Shown here piece after piece: positions 4,873 through 10,568 of a DNA stretch of 10,568 bases. Origin of the DNA: Acidimicrobiia bacterium UBA6912 (GTDB lineage: Bacteria > Actinomycetota > Acidimicrobiia > Spongiisociales > UBA5794). How positions within the stretch are numbered: position 1 is the first letter of the stretch; every line of letters starts with the position of its first letter. The stretch spans positions 20,969-31,536 of the forward strand of contig DKBA01000033.1 in NCBI GenBank assembly GCA_002450985.1. Direction: 5' to 3'. Under the pieces are notes generated by a model, which saw only the letters and a list, made by a program, of their open reading frames with translations, was not told the DNA's origin and searched no databases. The translations under genes and the position numbers were made by a program.

Positions 4873-6050
4873 AACGTCTCACCGTCGCCCAGGCGCGTCG
4901 GATCGCCCTTGCCGCCCAGGGTCTCGCCGGACCCCGGCCGGCAGGAGCGGTCGATGTGCGCCACTTCCGCCGCGTCTTCCGGACGCTCGGGCTGCTGCAG
5001 CTCGATTCGGTGAACGTCGTGTCTCGCTCGCACTACCTCCCGGTCCTCGCCCGTCTCGGCGCCTATGACCGGTCCCGGCTCGACGGCTTCACGACCAATC
5101 ACGAGGAGGTGTTCGAGTACTGGGGCCACGAGGCGTCGCTGCTCCCGGTGGACACCTACCCGTTGTGGCGGCACCGGATGGACGGCATTCGCCCGTGGCG
5201 AAGCATCCAGGCGCTGGAGGAGGAGCATCCCGGATACGTCGAGTCCGTGTACGAGGAGATCGCCATGCACGGCCCACTCACCGTGTCGGACCTCTCCGAC
5301 CCGGGACTGCGCACGGGTCCGTGGTGGGGGTACGGGCGGGGAAAGAACGCACTGGAGTGGCTGTTCGCCAAGGGGCGGATCGCGGCGTGGCGCAACCCCG
5401 ACTTCACCAGGGTGTACGACGTCCCCGAGCGCGTCCTCCCCGAGCGGGTGCGGGCGATGGAGGCTCCTGACCGCAGGGAGGCGTTCCGCCGGCTGCTCGT
5501 GCTGGCGGCGCGACACCACGGGGTGGGCACGACGGGCGATCTCGCCGACTACTACAGGCTGCACGGACCGACGGCGCGCCCGCTGCTCGAGGAGCTCGCC
5601 GATGCGGGTGCGCTGGAACGGGTCGAGGTTCCGGGTTGGCGGGGGCCGGTCTATCTGCACCCGGCTGCCCGGTTACCGAGGCGGGTGCGTGGCGCCTCGC
5701 TCCTCAGCCCGTTCGACCCCGTGGTGTGGCATCGGGAGCGGGTCGAGCGCCTGTTCGGGTTCTTCTACCGGATCGAGATCTACGTCCCGCAGCCGAAGCG
5801 AGTGTTCGGCTACTACGTGCTGCCGTTCCTCCTCGACGGCGAGCTGGCGGGCAGGGTCGACCTCAAGGCCGACCGCAGAGAAGGCGTGCTGCGTGTCCAG
5901 GCCGCCCACGTCGAGGACGGCCAAGACCACCTGCGCGTCGCACGTGGCCTCGCCCCCGAGCTGCGCCAGATGGCGGAGTGGCTGGGGCTCGACCACGTCA
6001 CCGTGGTGCGAAAGGGCAACCTGGCGGCGAAGCTCCACGACGAGGTCTAG
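4869..6050 (+). CDS. ycaQ: YcaQ/AlkX-family winged-helix DNA glycosylase (interstrand crosslink repair)
   Basis: YcaQ (AlkX) family enzymes (HTH_42 domain) excise N7-alkylated purines, including those in interstrand crosslinks. The product is 393 aa, close to the E. coli protein. The active-site motif Gln-hydrophobic-Asp is seen as Q44-L45-D46 in LGLLQLDSVNVVSRSHYLP, with the family blocks ARLGAYD and FEYWGHEASLLP (about 77-98), WWGYGRGKNALEWLFAKG, and a C-terminal domain with LLSPFDPVVWHRERVERLFGF and YVLPFLLDGELAGRVDLKADR. QxD marks the YcaQ branch; the AlkZ branch has QxQ. GTG start 4869 is the first start in frame; the Shine-Dalgarno is poor. It shares a divergent promoter region with plsC. 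There is no SOS box upstream, so it is not obviously LexA-controlled. Confidence 0.92.
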   Translation: MKRLTVAQARRIALAAQGLAGPRPAGAVDVRHFRRVFRTLGLLQLDSVNVVSRSHYLPVLARLGAYDRSRLDGFTTNHEEVFEYWGHEASLLPVDTYPLWRHRMDGIRPWRSIQALEEEHPGYVESVYEEIAMHGPLTVSDLSDPGLRTGPWWGYGRGKNALEWLFAKGRIAAWRNPDFTRVYDVPERVLPERVRAMEAPDRREAFRRLLVLAARHHGVGTTGDLADYYRLHGPTARPLLEELADAGALERVEVPGWRGPVYLHPAARLPRRVRGASLLSPFDPVVWHRERVERLFGFFYRIEIYVPQPKRVFGYYVLPFLLDGELAGRVDLKADRREGVLRVQAAHVEDGQDHLRVARGLAPELRQMAEWLGLDHVTVVRKGNLAAKLHDEV

Positions 6051-6109
6051 GTGTCCGTCTCGTGTCCCTGGCGATGTTCAGGGCGATCGGTCGGGCTGCG
6101 GGCAGATCG

Positions 6110-7459
6110 TCAGACGTCGACGGCGAGGACCCTGCCGAGCGTGAAGGGGAGGCGGAAGCTCGCCCCTCGGTTCCAGTCGTGGAGCACGATCGCGCCGCTC
6201 CGCAGGTCGTGGAGGATGAGCAGCGATCCCTCCCGGCTGTAGCCGAGCGCCACGTCGACGCCGTCCACCGACGTCAGCCGCCGCTGGGACCCGTCCACGG
6301 CCTGGGTCACGACGGCGAACCGACCCTCGGTGGCGCCCATCGCGGCGACGTAGCGTCCGTCTGGGGTGAAGCCGAAGGTGGTCGCCGGTGACGAGGGGGT
6401 GAACGTGACGCCACCCGGGCTCAGGTCGGAGCCGACGACGACGAAGGGGGCCTCGTCCTGACCGCGCCGGACCACGGTGAGCGGACCCGTGATCCCCAGG
6501 GAGGCGGGATCGAAGCCGTCCGCGGTTGCCAACTCGTACGCCTCCGGTGCCGGCTGGACGACCATGTGGCCGTCGGCACTCGCCGCCCGCGGGCTGCCGA
6601 CGAACGCGGAGACCACATTGCCGAGCGGATCGAGCACGAGCCCGAACCCGAGGGGTTGGAAGACGGTTGGACCCCCGGGATCACGCGAATCGGGCACCTC
6701 CCACTGCCGAATGCCGATGGGAGCCGGCACGTCCAGCACGAAGCCCCAGTCGCCCCACCCCACGAGTCGGCTCCTCTCGGGCACCGGGCCCAGATCGAGC
6801 AGCGTGTCGAGCCCCGCGGTGGGGAGCACCGTCGCCCGGTAGAGGTGGAAGCTGTCGGTGCCGGGGGGCCGCCCCAGCCAGGCGATGGCGAGCGGCGTGG
6901 TGGGATGCCACGCCGCACCCGCCACGTCGACGAAGACAGGCTCGGCGATGGGGGGCACACCCACCCACAACGTGTCCCGCTGGCCGGTGGTTATCCAGAA
7001 GAGCTCCTGGCGCGAGGCGTCGAACTCGGCGGAGACCGCCGCCGCACCGGTGCTCGCCGGCGTCCCCGGGTCCTCGTCGCCGAGCCGCCAGGTGAGCTGG
7101 CTGGTCGAGGTGCCGTCGCTGCCCCGGTACACGATGCGGGCCGAGCGCTCCAGGAGCGGTGCCCGATCCTGGAGGGTGGGCGGCACGGTCGTGGTCGTCG
7201 TCGGCGGAGGGGGCGGCGACCCGAGACCGCTCACCGTGGTGTCGGTCACGGCCTCATCCGGGGCCGCCTCGGGAGCGCCGGCAGGAGAGCGTCCCAGTAC
7301 GCCTGCGATGAGGCCGAAGACGACCAGCGCCCCAGCGGCGACCGCGATGGGGATCCACCGCCGGTCGGGCAGGGTGGGCGCGCCGTCATCACCCGGTGCG
7401 GTGTCGGGCTGGTCGGGTGGTAGCGGCCGGATCTTGCCCGGCTCGTCCCTTGCCTCCAT
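6110..7459 (-). CDS. Membrane-anchored extracytoplasmic protein, beta-propeller-like, function unknown
   Basis: I do not recognise a named family. The 449-aa product has a short acidic and proline-rich cytoplasmic N-terminus (1-34), one hydrophobic helix (about 35-56, RRWIPIAVAAGALVVFGLIA), then an Ala/Pro/Thr-rich linker with SPPPPPTTTTTVPP, and a large domain (about 100-449) facing outward if the helix is a signal anchor. That domain has recurrent strand-turn blocks such as TTFGFTPDGRYVAAMG and ALGYSREGSLLILHDLRSG, resembling WD40/PD40-type propeller blades. No catalytic motif or cysteine pair is evident. ATG 7459 follows minus-strand TACCAT by 8 nt with no Shine-Dalgarno, so it is probably leaderless. 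It is convergent with the ycaQ-like gene (59-bp gap) and divergent from the SDR gene. Role could be sensing or binding at the cell surface; this is a guess. Confidence 0.85.
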   Translation of the reverse strand: MEARDEPGKIRPLPPDQPDTAPGDDGAPTLPDRRWIPIAVAAGALVVFGLIAGVLGRSPAGAPEAAPDEAVTDTTVSGLGSPPPPPTTTTTVPPTLQDRAPLLERSARIVYRGSDGTSTSQLTWRLGDEDPGTPASTGAAAVSAEFDASRQELFWITTGQRDTLWVGVPPIAEPVFVDVAGAAWHPTTPLAIAWLGRPPGTDSFHLYRATVLPTAGLDTLLDLGPVPERSRLVGWGDWGFVLDVPAPIGIRQWEVPDSRDPGGPTVFQPLGFGLVLDPLGNVVSAFVGSPRAASADGHMVVQPAPEAYELATADGFDPASLGITGPLTVVRRGQDEAPFVVVGSDLSPGGVTFTPSSPATTFGFTPDGRYVAAMGATEGRFAVVTQAVDGSQRRLTSVDGVDVALGYSREGSLLILHDLRSGAIVLHDWNRGASFRLPFTLGRVLAVDV

Positions 7460-7467
7460 CGCTCCGA

Positions 7468-7473
7468 ATGGTA
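7468..7473 (-). promoter_or_regulatory. -10 element TACCAT before the membrane-anchored protein gene
   Basis: Minus-strand TACCAT fits TANNNT and ends 8 nt before the ATG at 7459. The predicted transcript would start at or within a base or two of the ATG. No -35 is obvious. Confidence 0.35.
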
Positions 7474-7557
7474 GGCGACGGGGGGTTTCCCCTCGCGGGA
7501 GGCGGGTGCGGCGGCGCTATCGTGCCGGCCTGGCGTGCGACGAGAGGATTGAGGCGG

Positions 7558-8463
7558 ATGGTGGATTTCGCAGATCGGGTGGCGATCGTGACCGGCGCAG
7601 GGGGTGGGCTGGGGCGCGAGCATGCGCTGCTCCTGGCGAGCCGCGGCGCCGCGGTGGTCGTGAACGACCTCGGTGGGGACGTCCATGGCCAGGGTGCGAG
7701 CGCGCGTGCCGCCGACGCCGTGGTGGAGGAGATCCGCAGCGCAGGGGGCGTTGCGGTGGCCGACTACGGCTCCGTGTCCGAGCCCGAGGCGGCCGCCGGC
7801 ATCGTGCAGCGGGCGGTGGACGAGTTCGGGCGCATCGACATCGTCGTGAACAACGCCGGCATCCTGCGCGACAAGTCCTTCGTCAATCTGGAGTGGCCGG
7901 ATCTCGCGGCCGTGCTCGACGTCCATCTGCGGGGGGCGTTCCACGTGACCCGGCCCGCGTTCGCCCGCATGAGGGAACAGGGCTACGGCCGTGTCGTGGT
8001 GACCTCGAGCGGTTCAGGCATCATGGGCAACTTCGGTCAGTCGAACTACGGGGCCGCCAAGATGGGCCTCGTCGGCCTGATGAACGTGCTGAAGATCGAA
8101 GGCGCCAAGTACGGCATCAAGGTGAACGCGATCGCCCCCATCGCCAGGACTCGGATGACCGAGGACATCTTCGGCGATGCGGTCGAGCATTTCGACCCCC
8201 GATACGTCGCCCCGGTGGTGGCCTATCTCGCCTCGGAGGAATGCGCCGTGAACGGCGAGATCTGGTCGGTAGGCGGGGGATCGGTGAGCCGGTTCTTCAT
8301 CGGTCTCACCCCCGGTTACTTCAAGCACCCGGACAAGGACGGCCCGCTCACCATCGAGGACGTCGTCGGGCACCTCGGCGACATCCGAGACGAGGACGGC
8401 TACATCGTCCCCTTCTCCTCCCAGGACGAGTTCGCCAAGCTCGGACCGAAGCTCATTGGCTGA
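7558..8463 (+). CDS. SDR family oxidoreductase, (3R)-hydroxyacyl-CoA dehydrogenase-like (MFE-2 type)
   Basis: A 301-aa short-chain dehydrogenase resembling the dehydrogenase domain of peroxisomal multifunctional enzyme 2 (HSD17B4), which oxidises (3R)-hydroxyacyl-CoA with NAD+. Motifs: cofactor loop TGAGGGLG (12-19), the subgroup's VVNDLGGD (34-41, with Asp37 favouring NAD+), NNAG (98-101), and the catalytic S151, Y164, K168. A C-terminal extension of about 40-50 residues beyond the usual SDR length (PLTIEDVVGHLGDIRDEDGY) fits this subgroup. ATG 7558 is chosen because the SDR fold begins there and AGAGGA (7543-7548) precedes it; the frame is open upstream to 7396 but that part overlaps the divergent gene. 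Possible -10 TATCGT at 7518-7523. It overlaps the next gene by 8 bp. Exact substrate (fatty acid or steroid side chain) is not shown. Confidence 0.9.
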   Translation: MVDFADRVAIVTGAGGGLGREHALLLASRGAAVVVNDLGGDVHGQGASARAADAVVEEIRSAGGVAVADYGSVSEPEAAAGIVQRAVDEFGRIDIVVNNAGILRDKSFVNLEWPDLAAVLDVHLRGAFHVTRPAFARMREQGYGRVVVTSSGSGIMGNFGQSNYGAAKMGLVGLMNVLKIEGAKYGIKVNAIAPIARTRMTEDIFGDAVEHFDPRYVAPVVAYLASEECAVNGEIWSVGGGSVSRFFIGLTPGYFKHPDKDGPLTIEDVVGHLGDIRDEDGYIVPFSSQDEFAKLGPKLIG

Positions 8464-9034
8464 CGTGTTGAAACACCCCGGTCCGGAGGCGACCAAGGAG
8501 GCCTGGCGCGAGTGGGCCAAGGCGGTGCGCGCCACCCTCGACCTCTCCGACATCTCCCACCGCGTGTGCGCCGGCCTGGCGGCATTCCCGCCATTGCGTC
8601 ACTCCACCACGGCGCTGATCTACCTGCCCATGGAGGACGAGATCGATCTCACCGAGCTCACCCGATCGGACCTCCCCGTGCGCTGGGTGGCGACACGGAC
8701 CCCGGACGACGGCCCGCTCACCATCCACGAGCTCGGCGGCCCGCTCGAGGTGCATCCATTCGGCTTCTCGCAGCCCGTCGCCACGGCACCGCATGTGTCG
8801 CCTGACGACATCGACATCGCCCTCGTTCCCGGCGTCGCCTTCGATCTCTTCGGCAACCGGCTCGGCCACGGCATGGGTTACTTCGACGAGCTCCTCGCCG
8901 AGATGCGGCCGGGCATCGTGCGGGTCGGGGTCATCCCGTCGGCCCTCGTGGCCGATCGCCTGCCGAAGGAGCCCCACGACATCCCAGTGCAGTGGCTGGC
9001 GGCGGAGGAGGGCGTGGTCGGGGTGGCGTATTGA
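8456..9034 (+). CDS. fau: 5-formyltetrahydrofolate cyclo-ligase (MTHFS)
   Basis: Converts 5-formyl-THF to 5,10-methenyl-THF with ATP, recovering the storage folate. The 192-aa product has normal length. The signature is VPGVAFDLFGNRLGHGMGYFDELL (about 124-147, given in two parts: PGVAFD with GNRLG, then the glycine-rich ATP loop GHGMGYFD), preceded by an N-terminal helical region (KEAWREWAKAVR) and the strand ALIYLPMEDEIDLTEL. The start is uncertain: TTG 8456 gives an 8-bp overlap with the SDR gene; GTG 8465 is the alternative, and there is no ATG until well inside. Translation is probably coupled to the SDR gene. A functional link between the two is not obvious; they may simply share a transcript. 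Confidence 0.93.
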   Translation: MADVLKHPGPEATKEAWREWAKAVRATLDLSDISHRVCAGLAAFPPLRHSTTALIYLPMEDEIDLTELTRSDLPVRWVATRTPDDGPLTIHELGGPLEVHPFGFSQPVATAPHVSPDDIDIALVPGVAFDLFGNRLGHGMGYFDELLAEMRPGIVRVGVIPSALVADRLPKEPHDIPVQWLAAEEGVVGVAY

Positions 9035-9039
9035 CCCTT

Positions 9040-9064
9040 CGCCCGACAGAAGAGGGGTTGGGCG
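9040..9064. terminator. Weak hairpin between convergent fau and sufE
   Basis: CGCCCGAC (9040-9047) pairs with GTTGGGCG (9057-9064), 8 bp with one G-U, around a 9-nt purine-rich loop. It lies 5 nt after the fau stop, with no U-run. It is the only visible candidate in the 60-bp convergent gap. Confidence 0.3.
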
Positions 9065-9094
9065 TGACGGTCGCCTGCGCTCTCCTTCGGGGCA

Positions 9095-9523
9095 CTAAGC
9101 AGCGGGAGCTTGGCGGAGCTGGCGCTTGATCCGTGCCAGGATGGCGCCCATGCCCCTGAGGCGCAGTGGGCTCACCACCTCCTCGATCCCCATGCCGAGG
9201 TAGAACGTGTCGGGCACGTCGAGGATCTCCTGCACGGTGGATCCGTTGAGCCCGTCGGCCAGGATCCCGGCGTAGCCGCGCATCGTCGGCGACTCCTGCG
9301 GCACCTGGAAGTAGAGGGTGACACGGCCATGGTCGTCGACATCGGCCGCCACGAAGAACGGCGTCTGGCACTCGTGCACCTGCTCCAGCGCCCCCTCCTG
9401 CAGGACGGCCTCCGGGGGGTCGGCGAGCCGCTTGGCGTAGTCGACGAGCGCCTCCACCTTCACCTGCTTGGGGCTGGCCGAGAAGAGGTCGACGAGTTGC
9501 TGGAGCTTGGGGGGTACCGGCAT
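9095..9523 (-). CDS. sufE: SufE family sulfur-acceptor protein
   Basis: SufE takes persulfide sulfur from a cysteine desulfurase and hands it on for Fe-S cluster assembly; in actinobacteria homologues also pair with rhodaneses. The product is 142 aa. It begins MPVPPKLQQLVDLF, as the family usually does, and carries the sulfur-accepting cysteine in VHECQTPFF (C52, matching C51 of E. coli SufE). The later SPTMRGYAGILADGLNG and the terminal LRGMGAILARIKRQLR are also typical. ATG 9523 is preferred; the frame is open to 9622, but the extra 33 residues run into the sseA start and match nothing in the family. Only a weak AGGA precedes it. It is divergent from sseA, with a 67-bp gap. Confidence 0.94.
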   Translation of the reverse strand: MPVPPKLQQLVDLFSASPKQVKVEALVDYAKRLADPPEAVLQEGALEQVHECQTPFFVAADVDDHGRVTLYFQVPQESPTMRGYAGILADGLNGSTVQEILDVPDTFYLGMGIEEVVSPLRLRGMGAILARIKRQLRQAPAA

Positions 9524-9539
9524 CGCGGTTGAGTAAGTC

Positions 9540-9555
9540 CTATCGGGATAGTGTA
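9540..9555. promoter_or_regulatory. sufE/sseA divergent promoter with palindrome and symmetric -10
   Basis: The 67-bp gap holds the 12-bp palindrome CTATCGGGATAG (9540-9551: CTATC, GG, GATAG) overlapping TAGTGTA (9549-9555). The latter reads TANNNT on both strands: TAGTGT toward sseA and TACACT toward sufE. The overlap would let one regulator control both genes. Rrf2-type or other Fe-S/cysteine regulators are candidates only by context. The surrounding bases are A+T-richer than the genes. Confidence 0.45.
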
Positions 9556-9590
9556 AATTGGGGCGGGCGGCCCCCTCAAGGAGCATAGAC

Positions 9591-10469
9591 ATGACCTCGG
9601 TTCCCACCGACCCCGCCGACACGTTCGCCGACTACGTCCACCCTGAGCGCCTCGTCGGCACCGAATGGCTCGCCGCCAACCTGGACCGACCCGGACTCGT
9701 CGTGGTGGAGTCGGACGAGGACGTTCTGCTGTACCACACCGGGCACATCCCAGGTGCCGTGAAGGTGGACTGGCACACCGAGCTGCAAGACCAGCTCACC
9801 AGGGACTACCTCGATGCCGAGCACTTCGCCGCCCTCATGTCCGAGAAGGGCATCGCCCGCGACGACACCGTGGTCCTCTACGGCGACAACTTCAACTGGT
9901 GGGCGGCCTATGCGTTGTGGGTGTTCCGGCTCTTCGGCCACGACGACGTGCGGCTGCTCGACGGCGGACGGCAGAAGTGGGTTGCCGAGGGCAGGGAGCT
10001 CACCACCGACGAGGTGCGCCGGCCTCGCACCGAGTATCCGGTGATCGAGCGGCGGGACGGGCCGATCCGTGCGTTTCGCGACGACGTGATGGCTCAGATC
10101 GACAGACAGGGGAGGCTCGTCGATGTGCGCTCGCCGGAGGAGTTCCGCGGCGAGCTGCTCCACATGGCCGACTACCCCCAGGAGGGGGCGTTGCGCGGCG
10201 GCCACATCCCAGGGGCGTCGAGCGTGCCGTGGAAACGGGCGGCCAACGACGACGGCACTTTCCGCAGTCGCCGAGAGCTCGCGGCCCTGTACCGGGACGA
10301 GATCGGCCTCGATCCCGACGAGTCCATCATCACGTACTGTCGCATCGGCGAGCGGTCGTCGCACACCTGGTTCGTGCTCACCCAGCTCCTCGGGTACTCC
10401 GACGTGCGGAACTACGACGGCTCGTGGACCGAGTGGGGCAACGCCGTGCGCTTGCCGATTGAGAAATAG
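9591..10469 (+). CDS. sseA: Thiosulfate sulfurtransferase (tandem rhodanese, CysA/SseA type)
   Basis: Transfers sulfane sulfur from thiosulfate or 3-mercaptopyruvate to an acceptor via a cysteine persulfide. The product is 292 aa with two rhodanese domains. The N-terminal one (about 15-135; HTGHIPGAVKVDW, then VVLYGDNFNWWAAYALW) has Asp99 in place of the cysteine and is structural. The C-terminal one (about 155-290; LVDVRSPEEFRGE, GGHIPGASSVPW) carries the active loop CRIGERSS with C250, the form typical of actinobacterial CysA/SseA enzymes. ATG 9591 is supported by AAGGAG at 9578-9583 with 7-nt spacing. In Mycobacterium tuberculosis sseA also neighbours a sufE-like gene, so the pair is probably functional. 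The final codons run into the GAGATT repeat region. Confidence 0.95.
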   Translation: MTSVPTDPADTFADYVHPERLVGTEWLAANLDRPGLVVVESDEDVLLYHTGHIPGAVKVDWHTELQDQLTRDYLDAEHFAALMSEKGIARDDTVVLYGDNFNWWAAYALWVFRLFGHDDVRLLDGGRQKWVAEGRELTTDEVRRPRTEYPVIERRDGPIRAFRDDVMAQIDRQGRLVDVRSPEEFRGELLHMADYPQEGALRGGHIPGASSVPWKRAANDDGTFRSRRELAALYRDEIGLDPDESIITYCRIGERSSHTWFVLTQLLGYSDVRNYDGSWTEWGNAVRLPIEK

Positions 10470-10535
10470 AGATTATGAGATTGGGAGATTAGGGGATTTT
10501 GCAGATATCATCAATCTCTAGTCTCTTAATCTCTA
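10467..10535. repeat. GAGATT-type repeat forming a long imperfect hairpin after sseA
   Basis: The left arm (10467-10490) has GAGATT units spaced 7-9 bp apart; the right arm (10513-10535) is its near reverse complement (AATCTCT, TCTCTTAATCTCTA). They pair over about 23 bp with one mismatch, one bulge and two G-U pairs, around a 22-nt loop that includes GATATC. The region is clearly A+T-richer than the rest of the window. It begins 2 bp before the last base of the sseA stop codon. It could be a terminator-like structure for sseA, a short interspersed repeat (REP/MITE-like), or decayed repeat DNA. After it (10536-10568) I see only a possible next start, ATG 10553, with too few bases to judge. 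Confidence 0.6.
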
Positions 10536-10568
10536 CTCTCTGGCCGAAACATATGACAACAGCTACGA

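Noticed and set aside
4737..5660. 307-codon minus-strand open frame opposite the ycaQ-like gene
   Set aside because: It overlaps conserved YcaQ motifs on the + strand and runs into plsC in another frame; composition is typical of an antisense artefact.
6066..6083. CCCTG / CAGGG inverted repeat between ycaQ-like gene and the anchored protein gene
   Set aside because: Only 5 bp with an 8-nt loop and no T-run; expected by chance, so not listed as a terminator.
9524..9622. 33-residue N-terminal extension of SufE
   Set aside because: It covers the shared promoter region and the first codons of sseA, and the family normally starts at the MPVPPKL segment.
10467..10535. GAGATT units as a CRISPR array
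   Set aside because: Units are too short and irregular, in opposite orientations, with no spacers and no cas genes nearby.
10553..10568. ATG 10553 as the start of the next gene (MTTAT...)
   Set aside because: Only five codons are visible, with no Shine-Dalgarno; possible but not supportable.

Overview
The window is high-G+C DNA with dense, short-spaced genes and some GTG/TTG starts. It looks like the chromosome of a member of the Actinomycetota. Pointers are an ImuA'/ImuB pair behind a TCGAAC-N4-GTTCGA type LexA box, a deazaflavin (F420) dependent oxidoreductase, a dodecin, a CysA/SseA-type thiosulfate sulfurtransferase beside a SufE protein, and several TANNNT -10 hexamers placed 6-8 nt before ATG codons (leaderless style). 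Acidimicrobiia or a neighbouring uncultured class is my guess; the window does not prove it.

Layout. 1-767: 3' end of pnp (KH and S1 domains plus an Arg/Gly/Asp-rich tail), followed by two strong hairpins. 916-1122 (-): dodecin. 1255-1283: SOS promoter in which the LexA palindrome fills the -35/-10 spacer, driving imuA (1320-1967) and the overlapping imuB (1900-3387), the accessory half of the ImuA'-ImuB-DnaE2 mutasome; dnaE2 is not here. 3427-3924 (-): F420-type oxidoreductase. 3923-4095 (+): short remnant of the N-terminal domain of a cation P-type ATPase, cut off where plsC (4096-4833, -) ends. 4834-4868: 35-bp divergent promoter with a symmetric -10 shared by plsC and a YcaQ-family DNA glycosylase gene (4869-6050, +). 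6110-7459 (-): membrane-anchored extracytoplasmic protein of unknown function. 7558-8463 and 8456-9034 (+): an overlapping pair, an SDR of the (3R)-hydroxyacyl-CoA dehydrogenase type and 5-formyltetrahydrofolate cyclo-ligase. 9095-9523 (-) and 9591-10469 (+): divergent sufE and sseA sharing a 67-bp promoter region with a palindrome. 10470-10568: A+T-richer intergenic stretch dominated by GAGATT-type repeats forming a long imperfect hairpin.

Functional themes are RNA turnover, DNA damage tolerance and repair (imuAB, ycaQ), lipid and acyl-CoA metabolism (plsC, SDR), folate one-carbon metabolism, and sulfur transfer/Fe-S assembly (sufE/sseA). I see no phage genes, transposases, CRISPR arrays, tRNAs or rRNAs, and no convincing undescribed multi-gene system. 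The more notable items are regulatory architecture, the P-type ATPase remnant and the terminal repeat.
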